DNA of 64,000 nucleotides from Petunia secreta (lineage: Eukaryota; Streptophyta; Magnoliopsida; Solanales; Solanaceae). The notes under the pieces are model-generated. The model worked only from the letters and a program-made list of their open reading frames with translations, was not told where the DNA came from and searched no databases. The stretch lies in assembly GCA_029990175.1 (NCBI GenBank), contig JARKIP010000048.1, positions 24,080,001-24,144,000 on the forward strand, written 5' to 3'. Shown here in pieces: positions 34,163-45,227 of the stretch (the stretch's first letter is position 1; each line of letters opens with the position of its first letter). The position numbers and the translations under genes are program-made.

Positions 34163-34973
34163 TGATATTTCCCACGATTACACCACTTTACTGTTTTAAG
34201 GACCAGTTCCTTAAAATGTATTCCTTTACTCTACGATATGCGGAATTAAAACTGTAAGTAATTGAACACCAGACATTAGCATGGAAAAACCCCTTAACTC
34301 GGGATCAAAAAACCACGACCTACTTCTCAAGTAGGATTTCAACTTCACTATGTAAAAAGACCCACTTGGTTACAAGACTCACTCTTACTATCCTAGGACT
34401 AACTCTAATCCTTTAGTGATCTTTCTCACGATCAGTGAAGTTGTGTCAAGTCCACGACTTGAACCAGAAAGTTTACAACTCGATTTTTGCTTACTACACT
34501 CGAACTAAGACTTGAACTTTTACAAGATTCATTTTAAGGAACAGGTTCTAACTTAGTTCTACTGTAGCTAACTGATTACACAAATAAGCTAATAACTCTT
34601 CTCAGCTTTTGCTCGATGCTCTCTATATTTGTGCAAACTTCTATGGCTGATATGCTCCACGTTTTATAGCTCCAGCAGCCAAGAAGTCTTGAGCAATTAG
34701 AACTCCAAAGCTTTCATGACTTTGAGTCCTAATTGAATTCTTCTTTCCAAAATCCGAATCTTCTATCCTTTATCTCTTAGTTATGCAATCTTTTCGTATC
34801 CGTTTAGACCTGCATAATTATCAAGATATACGTCAGTTTTAGGATAAATAATAATATCTCAATTAAACGATTTTGCATGAATTATCTATTCTGCTGCAGT
34901 GATCCAAAGGAACAGGTCCTTTGAATCCGTTCCTCAGTCATCAATCAAGACGCCAAGCTTATCCAAGCTAACA
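34163..34973 (-). repeat. 3' LTR of copia 1
   Basis: The LTR is 811 bp, with plus-strand ends TGATATTTCC and CCAAGCTAACA. It is nearly identical to 43114-43924. Confidence 0.93.
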
Positions 34974-34987
34974 ATTTCCCCCTTTTT
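34974..34987 (-). promoter_or_regulatory. Polypurine tract of copia 1
   Basis: In element sense AAAAAGGGGGAAAT abuts the 3' LTR. Confidence 0.88.
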
Positions 34988-35433
34988 GATGATGACAAAT
35001 TCATAAGCATAGCTGCATATCCTTAATGTCCTGAAGTACAACTTAGGCTCAAAAAGACAATCAATCAGTGGAGAATTAATTTATCATTAAGGAACAGATT
35101 TTTATTAGGTATAAAATCATGCAAAATCAGACTTACTCTTCCCCCTTTTGGCATCATTGAAAAGGTTGCATAAAAAATATAACTCAAGTGTTAGAATTAA
35201 TGAGCTCATGGCCATTGAGGCAACTCAAAATGCAAACATAAATCAAATTAAAGCAACTGCAAAATAATGATATTAGCCATCAAAGACAATTCATTTAATC
35301 AAATATTGAAACCAGGGGATTCAAGCACATACTACAGAATTATCCAAAAACTAAAGAAGAAAAAAAGGCTAAGGCACTAGGCTAGGCTAGATCCCACTAG
35401 AAAAAAGATGGCTAAAGGCTAAGGATAAGGTGG
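34988..35433 (-). other. 3' untranslated part of copia 1
   Basis: This lies between the third ORF and the polypurine tract. No coding motif is seen. It is AT-rich. Confidence 0.6.
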
Positions 35434-37371
35434 TCAGGATGTGGAAGGACCAGGTCCCTGAGACTTGTTAAGCAACTCAAACATCTGCTTGAGCATTCCT
35501 TCATTAGTCTCCTTTGCCTTTAAGGCCTCTGCCTTCCAGTAATTCTTCTCCTCTTCCAACCTTGCTATCTCAGCAGCCTAAATAGCAACCTGTTGCCTAA
35601 GTGCCCTCACTTTGTTGTTCAATGGCTGCCTCCCAACACCAGCCTGTGGAGGATCAGCCTGAACTGGTAAATCACAGCTTATCAATGTGACACAGCCAAA
35701 CTTTTCCTTCTTTGTAGCCTTCACAACCCCTTCCAAGGGAATCTTCAACTTTGCAAATACATCAGTCAGGATGAAACCAAACGGCAAGGAGTGCTTTCTC
35801 TTCCCAGCAATCACCCTTTTTATCAGGTGGATCATAAAGCTGGGCCAGTTGATCTGCTTTTCAGTGTCCAACAGTTCCATAAGGACCAGGTCCATGAAAC
35901 TGGCAACTCCTCTTTTCTCCTGCCTTGGCAGCACAATTTTGTTCACAAACTCAAATAATGCTTGGTGCTGTGGGTGCATCTCACTCTTCTGCACAGCCCT
36001 GGATTTCTCTTCCCCTTCATTCTCAGCAAACTTCCTGGTGATCTCCAGATCAGTAGGCAAGTTTGTCAAGTCAGGCCAAACCTTCTTGACATAACTGTCA
36101 TACCCAGTAAAAGGAATCCCCAACAGCTCACCAAGTTCCCTTGTATCAAACATGATTACATTATCATTGACAGAGGTAGTAATCCTATCTTCTTTGATGG
36201 AGCAGTTCTTGTAGAACTCTTGCACCATTCCTTTTGCACACCTACCAGAGATTTTAAGGACCATGTCCCTCCAACCCTGAGCATGCAGTTTTTGTAACAA
36301 CCATAACATTCCTTCTTCTTGCACATCAGACATTACCCGACCTTTCAACACCTTCCTGGTCAACATGTCATCATGAACACGGTGCACAGACTCATCACCT
36401 TCAGCTTCACTATCACTCTCTTCTCCAGCAAAGGACTCATCACTGTCACTGGCAGAACTTTCAGACACAACCACTCTTTTGGAGGACCTGGTCCTCTTAG
36501 CAGACTTCTCTGCAGCTTTAACCGAACTTCTTGTTACTCTTCTCTCAGCAACTTTTCTTTTCTTGGACTGAGGCACAACCTCCTCAGCATCTGCCATCTC
36601 ATCATCCTCAGAAAAATCATCAAGATCAATATCGTCCACTTGTTCCTCTTCAACTACCTGTTTTCCTTTCCCTTTTCTGCTTCTTTCTAAGGCAGCAGCT
36701 AATTGTTCATCAGCAGCTTTTGCAGCACTTCTTGTCCTCCTAACCACAGAAGCAGGAGTTGAGGCAGAAGGAACAGGTCCTTTTGCCTTGGAGGAACTTT
36801 CAACTTTCTTCTTATTTTCGGGCTTATAACTATCACTTATTTTCTTCAACTTAGCAGCAATTTCAGCTGTCACATGGTCATCAATGGGTCCCTTTCTAGC
36901 CAATTTTCTTTTCAAACTCCTAATGTTGATCAAATCCACCAAGGGCCTGTCACTATCAATTATAGCCTCCTCAACATCTATCACATCCTCCATGGGTGCT
37001 CTAAGAGCAGCCTCTGGAGACCCCGATGACCCATGCATGGGTGCTTCCAACCTCCTAATTGGTTCCCCCTCAAGAGCAGCCTCAGACCCCTCTCCCTTTT
37101 CTTCCTCATCTATCACAACATTCAAAGGATAGGTGAAGTTTACCTGATACTGATACAAGACCATGGCACGTGATAAATCCTCAACCTGCTCAGCAATTGA
37201 TTCAGCCGTGGGAACTGGTCCTTCCCCCTGAATTTCAGGTTCAGGTATTTCTGGGATTTGTTCAGAAATTTCAGGGTTTAGGTCAGTGGTATCCATGGGT
37301 GAGGAAGGATTGAGATTTTGTGGTTGTTCAGCAGTGGGTGCAGTTGAAGAATTATCAGAAGAAAGAGACAT
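35434..37371 (-). CDS. Third ORF of copia 1 (plant-transposon-like domain)
   Basis: The frame is open for 597 codons from the ATG at 37371 to a TAG at 35580-35578, then continues in frame 48 codons to a TGA at 35436-35434. Residues 1-330 are low-complexity, rich in Glu, Ser, Pro and Lys, with basic clusters KSKKRKVAERRV and SAKRTRSSKRVV that look like nuclear localisation signals. Residues about 345-570 form a folded-looking domain: EFYKNCSIKEDRITTSV, ELGELLGIPFTGYDSYV, ALFEFVNKIVLPRQEKRG, MDLVLMELLD, FMIHLIKRVIAGKRKHSLP. The part after the TAG is a likely coiled coil (EEEKNYWKAEALKAKETNE). The same plan occurs in copia 2 (60558-62777). Function is unknown; env-like ORFs occupy this position in SIRE-type elements, but I see no membrane segment. 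Confidence 0.75.
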
Positions 37372-37969
37372 TCTTGCAATTCGAATTAGCAGATAATTGA
37401 CTATTCTTTCTGAAATTTTGAGAGTTTAATTGATGAACAAGGTAAAAGAATAATGGGAGAGAAGGAGTGTATTTATAGTTTGAAATAGGTAGTAGAATTA
37501 GAGTAGAAATCGATCAACTTACCTCAGCACAACATGCAACGGTTATGGACTCTTGGGAGCCTCCCGGAAAAATAGAGCCGTTGGGCTGCCAGGTTACCTT
37601 TTCAGAGTGGGAACTGTTCCTCCAATGGGACTCTTTTGCAATTTGGATATGGGTAGGAGACTTAGTGGGATTTATCCTAATCACAAGTTACCTATAGCCT
37701 TTATACTTCTAAATTAACTGAATAATAACGAGTACATACCTGAATTTAACACAAAAATTCAGTGTCCTTCCAATTTGCAACATTTTGATCATCTGAAATT
37801 CTAAGAGCATAAGGGTAACATCATTCAATTTTAGCAACTCTAAATAAGAGATATGGCATAAGAGTATACATTTAAGTATTAAGCTGGACTGAATCATTCA
37901 TAATGACTTGAATAAAATTCATTTTAAGTGCAATTTTCTAGCCAATTATGAAGTAAAGCATTGATGATT
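37372..37969 (-). other. Spacer between pol and third ORF of copia 1
   Basis: This is about 0.6 kb, AT-rich and non-coding. It may carry a promoter or splice acceptor for the third ORF, but I cannot point to a convincing signal. One GGAACTGTTCC copy lies at 37610. Confidence 0.5.
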
Positions 37970-40900
37970 TTATGTGAATTTAATCATCCCTAATTCCAAT
38001 CTATTTCTTTCAAAATCATCTCTACCTAGAGCTTTTGTAAAAATGTCAGCAATTTGCTTTTCAGTGGGACAAAATGCTATGGTGATCAAACCCTTATCAT
38101 AATTGTCTCTTAGGAAATGATGTCTTATGTCAATGTGTTTAGTCCTTTTGTGATGCACTGGATTCTTTGTCATATTAATAGCACTAATGTTATCACAATA
38201 GATAGGAACAGATCCTAAATCAACACCAAAATCCTGTAATTGTTGTTTGATCCATAACAACTGTGAACAACATGAAGCAGCTGCCACATATTCAGCCTCA
38301 GCAGTGGAAAGTGCCACTGAATTTTGTTTCTTGGTTCCCCAAGAAACCAAACACTCACCAAGAAAATGTGCCATACCTGAGGTACTTTTTCTATCCACAA
38401 GGAAACCTGCATAGTCAGCATCAGTATATCCAACAAGATTAAAACTACCACCTTTTGGATGCCAAAGTCCCGAGGGACCTGTTCCTTTCAGATACCTCAA
38501 TATTCTTTTAACAGCTTTCAAATGAGATTCCTTAGGATCTGATTGGAACCTAGCACATAAACCAACAGTGAACACAATATCAGGTCTACTAGCAGTTAGA
38601 TAAAGTAGAGAACCTATCATACCCCTATACAATTTTTTATCAACTAATATTCAATGTTCATCAAGATCCAATTTTGTGGCAGTGGCAATAGGTGTGTCAG
38701 TTTCCTTAGCATTATCCATATCAAATCTTTTAAGTAATTTCTTAACATACTTTTGTTGATGGATCATAGTTCCATTTGAGGTTTGCTTAATTTGTAAACC
38801 CAAAAAGAAATTGGGTTCACCCATCATGCTCATCTCAAATTCACTCCCCATCAAGTTTGCAAATTCCTTACTTAAATTTTCACAAGTAACACCAAAGATT
38901 ATATCATCTACATAAATTTGAACAATTAAGAGATGCTTACCTTTTTATTTTAAAAACAATGTACTATCAATTTTACCTTTCTTGTATCCATGCTGGAGTA
39001 GAAATTTTGATAGTCTTTCATACCATGCTCTTGGTGCCTGCTTGAGCCCATACAAGGCCTTGTCCAACTTGTACACATGTTCAGGGAACTGTTCACTTTC
39101 AAAACCTGGAGGTTGCTTGACATACACTTCTTCTTTTAAGTAACCGTTCAGAAATGCACTCTTAACATCCATTTGATGTAGAGTAAATTCCATGTATGTA
39201 GCAAAGGCTATAAGAAGTCTTATTGCTTCCGATCTTGCAACTGGAGCAAAAGTCTCATCATAGTCGATGCCCTCCTCTTGACTATATCCCTGAACGACTA
39301 GCCTGGCCTTATTTCTTGTTACCATGCCATCCTCATCAAGTTTGTTTCTGAAAACCCATTTTGTTCTAATTATGGACCTGTTCCTTGGCTTGGGTTCCAG
39401 ATGCCAAACTTGACTACTTTGGAATTGATTCAATTCCTCCTGCATAGTATTAATCCAATCTGCATCCTTCAGTGCTTCTATCACATTTTTAGGTTCAACA
39501 AGAGATAAGAAAGCACTAAAGGCACACAGATTGTGATTCTTGACTGCTGATCTAGTTTGAACCCCAGCAGTCTTATCTGAGATTATTTGATCCACAGGAT
39601 GTAACCCTTGATACTTGTAAGGCTTGGGTGTCAATCCATTGTCAGAAGTCCTCTGCTGAGGAACAGTTGCTGATAGAGTAGCACTACCAGTTTGTGAGGT
39701 GGAACCAACATGTGTTCCCCCTGTTTCTGTGCCACTCTTTTCAGTTCTGTCCTGAAGAACAGTTCCTTGCAGTTCACTTCTCATATCCAGAATCTGCATT
39801 TGTGGATTAAGTTCAAACTCTTTCAGCATTCCAATTTTGTCATCCTCCTGTACCTATTCTTGAGTGAGACTGTCAGTTTCATCAAATTTAACATGCATGC
39901 TTTCTTCAATTTTCAATGTTTTCTTGTTAAATACCCTATAAGATTTACTATTTAAAGAGTAACCAACAAATATTCCTTCATCACTTCTAGGATCAAATTT
40001 TCCTAAGGCATCTTTCCCATTGTTATGTATAAAATATTTGCAACCAAAGGCCCTAAGATGAGAAATATTTGGTTTCCTTCCTTTAAGCAATTCATATGGG
40101 GTCTTTTCTATTAAAGGCCTTGTCATACATCTATTTATTATGTAGCATGCAGTATTAATAGCCTCAGCCCAAAAGTTCTGTGGAAGATTTCCAGATATTA
40201 ACATAGTCCTTGCCATTTCTTCTAGAGTCCTATTTTTCCTTTCTACTACACCATTTTGTTGTGGAGTTCTAGGTGAAGAAAAATTATGATTAATGCCATT
40301 TTCATTACAAAAATTGAAAAACATATGATTTTCAAATTCAGTTCCATGATCTGACCTAATGGCAACAATATGATTATCTAGAGTTCTTTGAGCTTTTTTA
40401 GCAAAAATTGAAAATGCATTAAATACTTCTTCTTTAGATGCAAGAAATATAGTCCATGTAAATCTGGAGTAATCATCCTCCAATACCATAACATACTTCT
40501 TACCTCCACGACTCATTGTTCTCATTGGACCACATAAATCCATATGGACCAGTTCCAAAGGTTTAGTGGTACTTACCTGTTTCTTCGGTTTGAAGGAGGA
40601 TTTTACCTGCTTCCCCCTGGCACATGCTTCACACACTTTTTCATCATTAAACTTGATGTTAGGAACACCTATCACCAAGTCCTTGGACACAAGTTTGTTC
40701 AATTGTGAAAGACTAGCATGTCCTAGTCTTTTGTGCCATAGGAGGGGATCATTTTGCACCACACTTAAGCAACTCAAGCTTCCATCAGATAGTGTCAGCA
40801 AGTCTACTTTGTAGATGTTTCCATGCCTATTTCCCTGCAAAATAATCTCTCCAGAAGTTTGATTAGTCACAGTGCATCCAGTAGATGAAAAATTAACATT

Positions 40901-41165
40901 ATTACCTTTGTCACACAATTGAGATATGCTCAATTAGCAATGCTTTAGCCCATCTACTAGAAACACATTATCTATACAGTGTGAATCAGACCTACCTACC
41001 TTTTCAATTCCAATGATTTCCCCTTTCTTACCATTACCGAAGGAAACACTTCCTCCTTAGAAGGCTGAGAGTGAAAGGAACAGTTCCTTATGCCCTGTCA
41101 TATGCCTTGAGCAACCACTGTCCATGTACCATTTGTGGTTTATCTCCTTCACTCTAGCCTGCAAA
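37970..41165 (-). pseudogene. Pol of copia 1: protease, integrase, RT, RNase H
   Basis: Protease: YMDSGCSRHMTG near 41100-41135. Pre-integrase zinc region: WHKRLGHASLSQLNKL through CEACARGKQVKSSF. Integrase core: HMDLCGPMRTMSRGGKKYV and VLEDDYSRFTW, then RSDHGTEFENHMF, then TPQQNGVVERKNRTLEE. RT: KTKWVFRNKLDE-type motif, QGYSQEEGIDYDETFAPVAR, QMDVKSAFLNGYLKEEVYV and YVDDIIFG near 38905. RNase H: GYTDADYAGFLVDRKSTSG, STAEAEYVAAAS, IYCDNISAINMTKNP. In-frame stops occur near 41060, 40936, 39851, 38945 and 38650. All catalytic landmarks are intact, so this looks like a recently active family with point lesions. It produces cDNA from element RNA and integrates it. Confidence 0.92.
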
Positions 41166-41391
41166 AGAAAACTAGGGGTTAATTTTAAGAACCCAAACTA
41201 GTTTGGGTTCCTTTCCTTTAGAAAAAGGATGAATCAAATCTCTCCTAGCCCAGAATGGTAATGGTTTCTTTGTGTGAACAGTTTCCCTTTTTATAGAATG
41301 TGGAACAGGTTTATAGGACCCATTCGTCTGTTTCACAGGATTTTGAACAGGTTTATAGGACCTGTTCCTCTGGGCAGCCCTTTTTAAAGAC

Positions 41392-43064
41392 TGACAATTT
41401 TCTTTCCGGTGACCAGTGTTCCCACAATGAGTGCATAGCTAGTTTTCAGGAAGTGATAAGTACTTACTCTTTGGATCCCATTTGGATGAACTCTGTGCTT
41501 TCATGAATCCAATACCTTTCCTGTTACTACTATGATTTTCTTGTAACCATTCTAGTGCTTCAGAAGACTTGTTCCATTCTACAGTTTTTCTTAGTTCCAT
41601 TTTTGTTTTAACCAAGTCTTCTTCTAGAGATCTTATCTTCTCATCCTTTTTACACAGTTTATCAACTGTGACTTTCAGTTTCTCTTCAGCAATGATCTGA
41701 TGAGAATTAGCAATACCTTTACCTTTTTCAACTGTTTTAACATTTTCTAATTCCTGAGCAGTTGATTCAAGTGTGAGGACCTGTTCCTCAAGCATGCTAA
41801 TCTTCCTTTCCAGAAAATCATTTTTAATTATTTCCTCTTTGCATTCTGTTTCTAAACAATCAATTTTATCATGCAGTTGGTGATTGTCATCCCTTAGAGT
41901 TTTAAATTCATTTAGCACAATATGGAATACTTTAACCAATTTTTCTCTAGACATGCTTTTTACATCTTCTTTCAGTTTAGAAACAAATACCTTAGCATCT
42001 TCTTCATTTTCTGAATCTCCCAAAGCCATTAGAGCAAGATCCTCATCCAGATCATCATCAGTTATTTCGTCTTCACTGTCTTGCCATCCTGCAACCATTG
42101 CTTTGGGATTTCCACTTTTCTTATGGACCTGTTCCCTAGCCTTTTTCCTTTCCTCAATGAATCTCTTCCTCCATTCTCCTTCCATAATTGGACATTTGCT
42201 GATGTAGTGCTCCGAGCTTCCACATTTGTGGCATTCTCCAGCCTGTTTCATATTAGTAGACCTACCCTGTCCACTAATTGCCTTTTTCTTAATCAAATAT
42301 TGCTGAACACTTTTAGCGATAAGGACCAGTTCCTTATCATCAATGATTTTATCACCAGCAGTTAAGGCTAGGTTAGGTTCAGTTTTAACTGGTGCTCCTA
42401 TGTTTTTAACCTTTTTCCTTAGTTCATAAGTCTCTAAATTGCCTATAAGCTCATCTAAGGATAGAGTGGTTAAATCTTTGCTTTCTATGATAGCACAAGC
42501 TTTGATCTCCCAAGAATCTGGAAGAACCCTAGTTAAAATCTTTTCTACTCTATCTTCCACAGTTAAAACCCTTCCCAAATAGATATGTTCAGAAGCAATG
42601 GCATTAAATCTAGTATACATTTCAGACATTGACTCTTCTTCTTTCATTTTAAAGCTTTCACATTCAGCATAAAGAAGTGTACCTCTGGACCTTTTTACCT
42701 GACTTGTTCCTTCGTGTGCAACCTGTAGAGCATCCTAAATCTCCTTTGCAGTGGCATACCCTCTGATTCTAGTGCATTCGTCAGGACTAAGTCCACCAAC
42801 CAGCCACTTCCTTGCCTTTGCATTCTTTTCCCATTGCTTTATGTCTTCAGCATTGCATTCCTTCCTGGTTTTGGGAACATCGTTTCCCTCAGCATCCTTC
42901 TTCAATGGGATCATGGGACCTTCAGTTACTATATCCCATAATTCATAGTCCTCTGCTTGAAGGTGATCATGCATCCTCTCTTTCCACCATGAATAGTATT
43001 TCCCATTGAAATAAGGTGCTCTAACCATTGACTGACCCTCACTGTTCTCTCGTGATGTACTCAT
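41392..43064 (-). pseudogene. Gag of copia 1
   Basis: Starting MSTSRENSEGQSMVRAPYF at 43064, the frame has FNGKYYSWWKERMHDHLQA (copia gag N-terminus, DUF4219/UBN2 type), a TAG at 42737-42735, and then continues in the same frame to 41439. It includes CHKCGSSEHYISKCP, a CX2CX4HX4C zinc knuckle, near 42185-42230, an acidic stretch, and a coiled coil (about 41560-41960). After another stop at 41439, a second knuckle CTHCGNTGHRKENC is readable to about 41393. Gag packages element RNA. Two zinc knuckles, one before and one after a coiled coil, also occur in copia 2. Confidence 0.88.
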
Positions 43065-43099
43065 CTAATCCTAGGTGTTAGCCTTTTAAAGGATAACCT

Positions 43100-43111
43100 G
43101 CTCTGATACCA
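43100..43111 (-). promoter_or_regulatory. Primer binding site of copia 1 (tRNA-Met)
   Basis: In element sense TGGTATCAGAGC starts 2 bases after the 5' LTR, complementary to the 3' end of initiator tRNA-Met, as in most plant copia elements. Confidence 0.93.
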
Positions 43112-43113
43112 AT

Positions 43114-43924
43114 TGATATTTCCCACGATTACACCACTTTACTGTTTTAAGGACCAGTTCCTTAAAATGTGTTCCTTTACTCTACGATATGCGGAATTAA
43201 AACTGTAAGTAATTGAACACCAGATATTAGCGTGGAAAAACCCCTTAACTCGGGATCAAAAAACCACGACCTACTTCTCAAGTAGGATTTCAACTTCACT
43301 ATGTAAAAAGACCCACTTGGTTACAAGACTCACTCTTACTAACCTAGGACTAATTCTAATCCTTTAGTGATCTTTCTCACGATCAGTGAAGTTGTGTCAA
43401 GTCCACGACTTGAACCAGAAAGTTTACAACTCGATTTTTGCTTACTATACTCGAACTAAGACTTGAACTTTTACAAGATTCAATTTAAGGAACAGGTTCT
43501 AACTTAGTTCTACTGTAGCTAACTGATTACACAAATAAGCTAATAACTCTTCTCAGCTTTTGCTCGATGCTCTCTGTATTTGTGCACACTTCTATGGCTG
43601 ATATGCTCCACGTTTTATAGCTCCAGCAGCCAAGAAGTCTTGAGCAATTAGAACTCCAAAGCTTCCATGACTTTGAGTCCTAATTGAATTCTTCTTTCCA
43701 AAATCCGTATCTTCTATCCTTTATCTCTTAGTTATGCAATCTTTTCGTATCCATTTAGACCTGCATAATTATCAAGATATACGTCAGTTTTAGGATAAAT
43801 AATAATATCTCAATTAAACGATTTTGCATGAATTATCTATTCTGCTGCAGTGATCCAAAGGAACAGGTCCTTTGAATCCGTTCCTCAGTCATCAGTCAAA
43901 ACGCCAAGCTTATCCAAGCTAACA
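43114..43924 (-). repeat. 5' LTR of copia 1
   Basis: The LTR is 811 bp, the same length as the 3' LTR. About 14 substitutions separate the two by eye and I noticed no indel. Confidence 0.93.
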
Positions 43925-43929
43925 CGCGG
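43925..43929. other. Target-site duplication CGCGG (right copy)
   Basis: This matches 34158-34162; the LTR of the RT-less element resumes immediately after. Confidence 0.88.
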
Positions 43930-44644
43930 AAGCAAGTAAAATGAGATAACCAAGAAATACGGATTGGGAAGGCAAGAATTGAGAAGAAAGAAGGAATCAA
44001 ACTCACATACGTTAGTTGATTCAAGGGGGAAAAGTGACTCGAACCAATCAAAGGATCATACTAGGATGATCCCCATGGATTCAAAGTTAATGAGATACAT
44101 GAAGCTTATAGCTTCAACAAAGAAGGAAAGCTTCTCTTCCAATTCTTCTCTCTACAATCAATAATGTCTACCCTCCTGAATGAAAATGGCTAAGGTTCCT
44201 ATTTATAGTCTTTCCTAAGACTATGTGAAATTACTAAAATGCCCCCAGAGTGGGTTAAGACATAAAAGACCATGCAGGGTCAAAATAGGAACTTCACACA
44301 AAATCTAGCAACTTCAGTATTAGGCGCTCCGCCTTGAATCTGGGCACTCCGCTTGGATGAGCTACTGATCAAGCTGGGCGCTCCTCCTAGGAGCTCTGCT
44401 TGGCCCGCTCCGCCTGGCTGCCTCACTTGTCAAGGCTGGGCGCTCCTCCTAGGCGCTCCGCCTGGTCTTGGGCGCTCGGCCTCGCTGCTCCTCCTCAGCT
44501 GAAGAGTGTCTTGGGCACTCCTCCTTCATAGAATCCATGTTTTGCGGCCCTCAACTCTTCTCCGAAGCTCACACCCTTGCATAATCGCATCCTCCTTGTT
44601 TGGCTCTTGGTGGTTGGGACCTAAGCCCAATTTGGATTGTATCA
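43930..44644 (-). repeat. 5' LTR of the RT-less element, second piece
   Basis: This resumes the LTR cut at 34162 and aligns with about 29386-30116. It carries hairpin copies AGGCGCTCCGCCT near 44321 and 44451. It ends GTATCA at 44644 and is followed by TCTTC. Confidence 0.88.
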
Positions 44645-44649
44645 TCTTC

Positions 44650-44763
44650 ATTCGGGCACACATGGAGAGATTTCTTCTTCTAAGCCTTCAATGCTCACTC
44701 CACTCCCACTTCTAAGTGATCGTCTAGCCAAGGAGTTCCTTACACCCTTGTATTTTATTGCTT
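44650..44763 (+). pseudogene. Outer element extra ORF, 3' part
   Basis: If the inserted element and one TCTTC copy are ignored, the frame ending at 29343 continues here without a break to a TAA at about 44761-44763. The segment is a short Ser/Leu/Pro-rich tail with no recognised motif. It shows that the RT-less element landed inside this ORF. Confidence 0.6.
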
Positions 44764-45219
44764 AACTGCATTGGGAACAGTGCATTTTTTAAGTTTATGG
44801 GTATTTGGGTTTGTGTAGTATTGAAAAAGCTTTGTGTTTGCGGTACTTCTAGACTTTCCACTTCTTGCTTTGAACATTATGGAAACATTGTTGATGATCA
44901 CCTTTATTTTTATATTAGTACGAGTAATTACTGTGTTAGTAGTTGTTGCTTCCACTACTTAGTATAATAGTTATTTAGTTAAAATCAAAAAGTACTCCCA
45001 TGAACTACGCTTGAGATGTTACTTCCTTCCTCTGATTCGTACTTGTTGCGATACTTAAGCAACCCACTCGGGCCCGAACCTTCTCATTGTAAATACTGTT
45101 CTTTTTAAATATCTTAGTAGTAGGCAATAACCTTCTTGATTTTTCTTTCCCATGGTTCTTTTTCAAGGAAGCAATTCTTTTGTTCTTTTGAACCGGGCAT
45201 CTTAAGGATTAGTTTACTA
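44764..45219 (+). other. Non-coding DNA of outer element after its extra ORF
   Basis: This begins with GCATTGGGAACAGTGCATT and TTTAAGTTTATGGG. A similar 'ATTGAGGACAATG...TTTAAGTTTGGGG' segment often follows the extra ORF in Athila-type elements (recalled pattern). No ORF is seen. Confidence 0.45.
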
Positions 45220-45227
45220 GCAGTAGT

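Larger units (their letters stand above)
34163..43924 (-). mobile_element. Ty1/copia retrotransposon with third ORF (copia 1)
   Basis: Two 811-bp LTRs (34163-34973 and 43114-43924) and a CGCGG duplication bound this 9762-bp element. The interior, on the minus strand, has a tRNA-Met primer site, gag with two zinc knuckles, protease, integrase, RT, RNase H, a third ORF of about 645 codons and a polypurine tract. The order PR-IN-RT-RH defines Ty1/copia, and an ORF after pol suggests the SIRE/Maximus-like branch (inference). The LTRs differ at about 14 positions counted by eye, so the insertion is fairly young. Single stops in gag, PR, IN/RT boundary, RT and third ORF make the copy defective. The near-palindrome GGAMCWGKTCC recurs throughout. 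Confidence 0.93.
29344..44644 (-). mobile_element. RT-less LTR element with protease-like ORF, interrupted by copia
   Basis: Direct LTRs lie at 29344-30116 and at 34121-34162 plus 43930-44644, the second split by a copia insertion. A TCTTC duplication flanks the whole. On the minus strand the 4.0-kb interior (30117-34120) has a primer site resembling the initiator tRNA-Met type (TGATATCAGAGC, one base from the standard TGGTATCAGAGC), a long leader with hairpin repeats, an Asp/Tyr-rich ORF, a retroviral-protease-like domain and further ORFs with no recognised domain. No RT, RNase H or integrase is present and no gap that would suggest deletion is seen. It resembles gag-only non-autonomous elements (TR-GAG type) and probably relied on a Ty3/gypsy helper. 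Confidence 0.8.

Noticed and set aside
35434..37371. Third ORF of copia 1 as a true envelope protein
   Set aside because: No signal peptide, no transmembrane segment and no fusion-like region are visible; NLS-like basic clusters point elsewhere.
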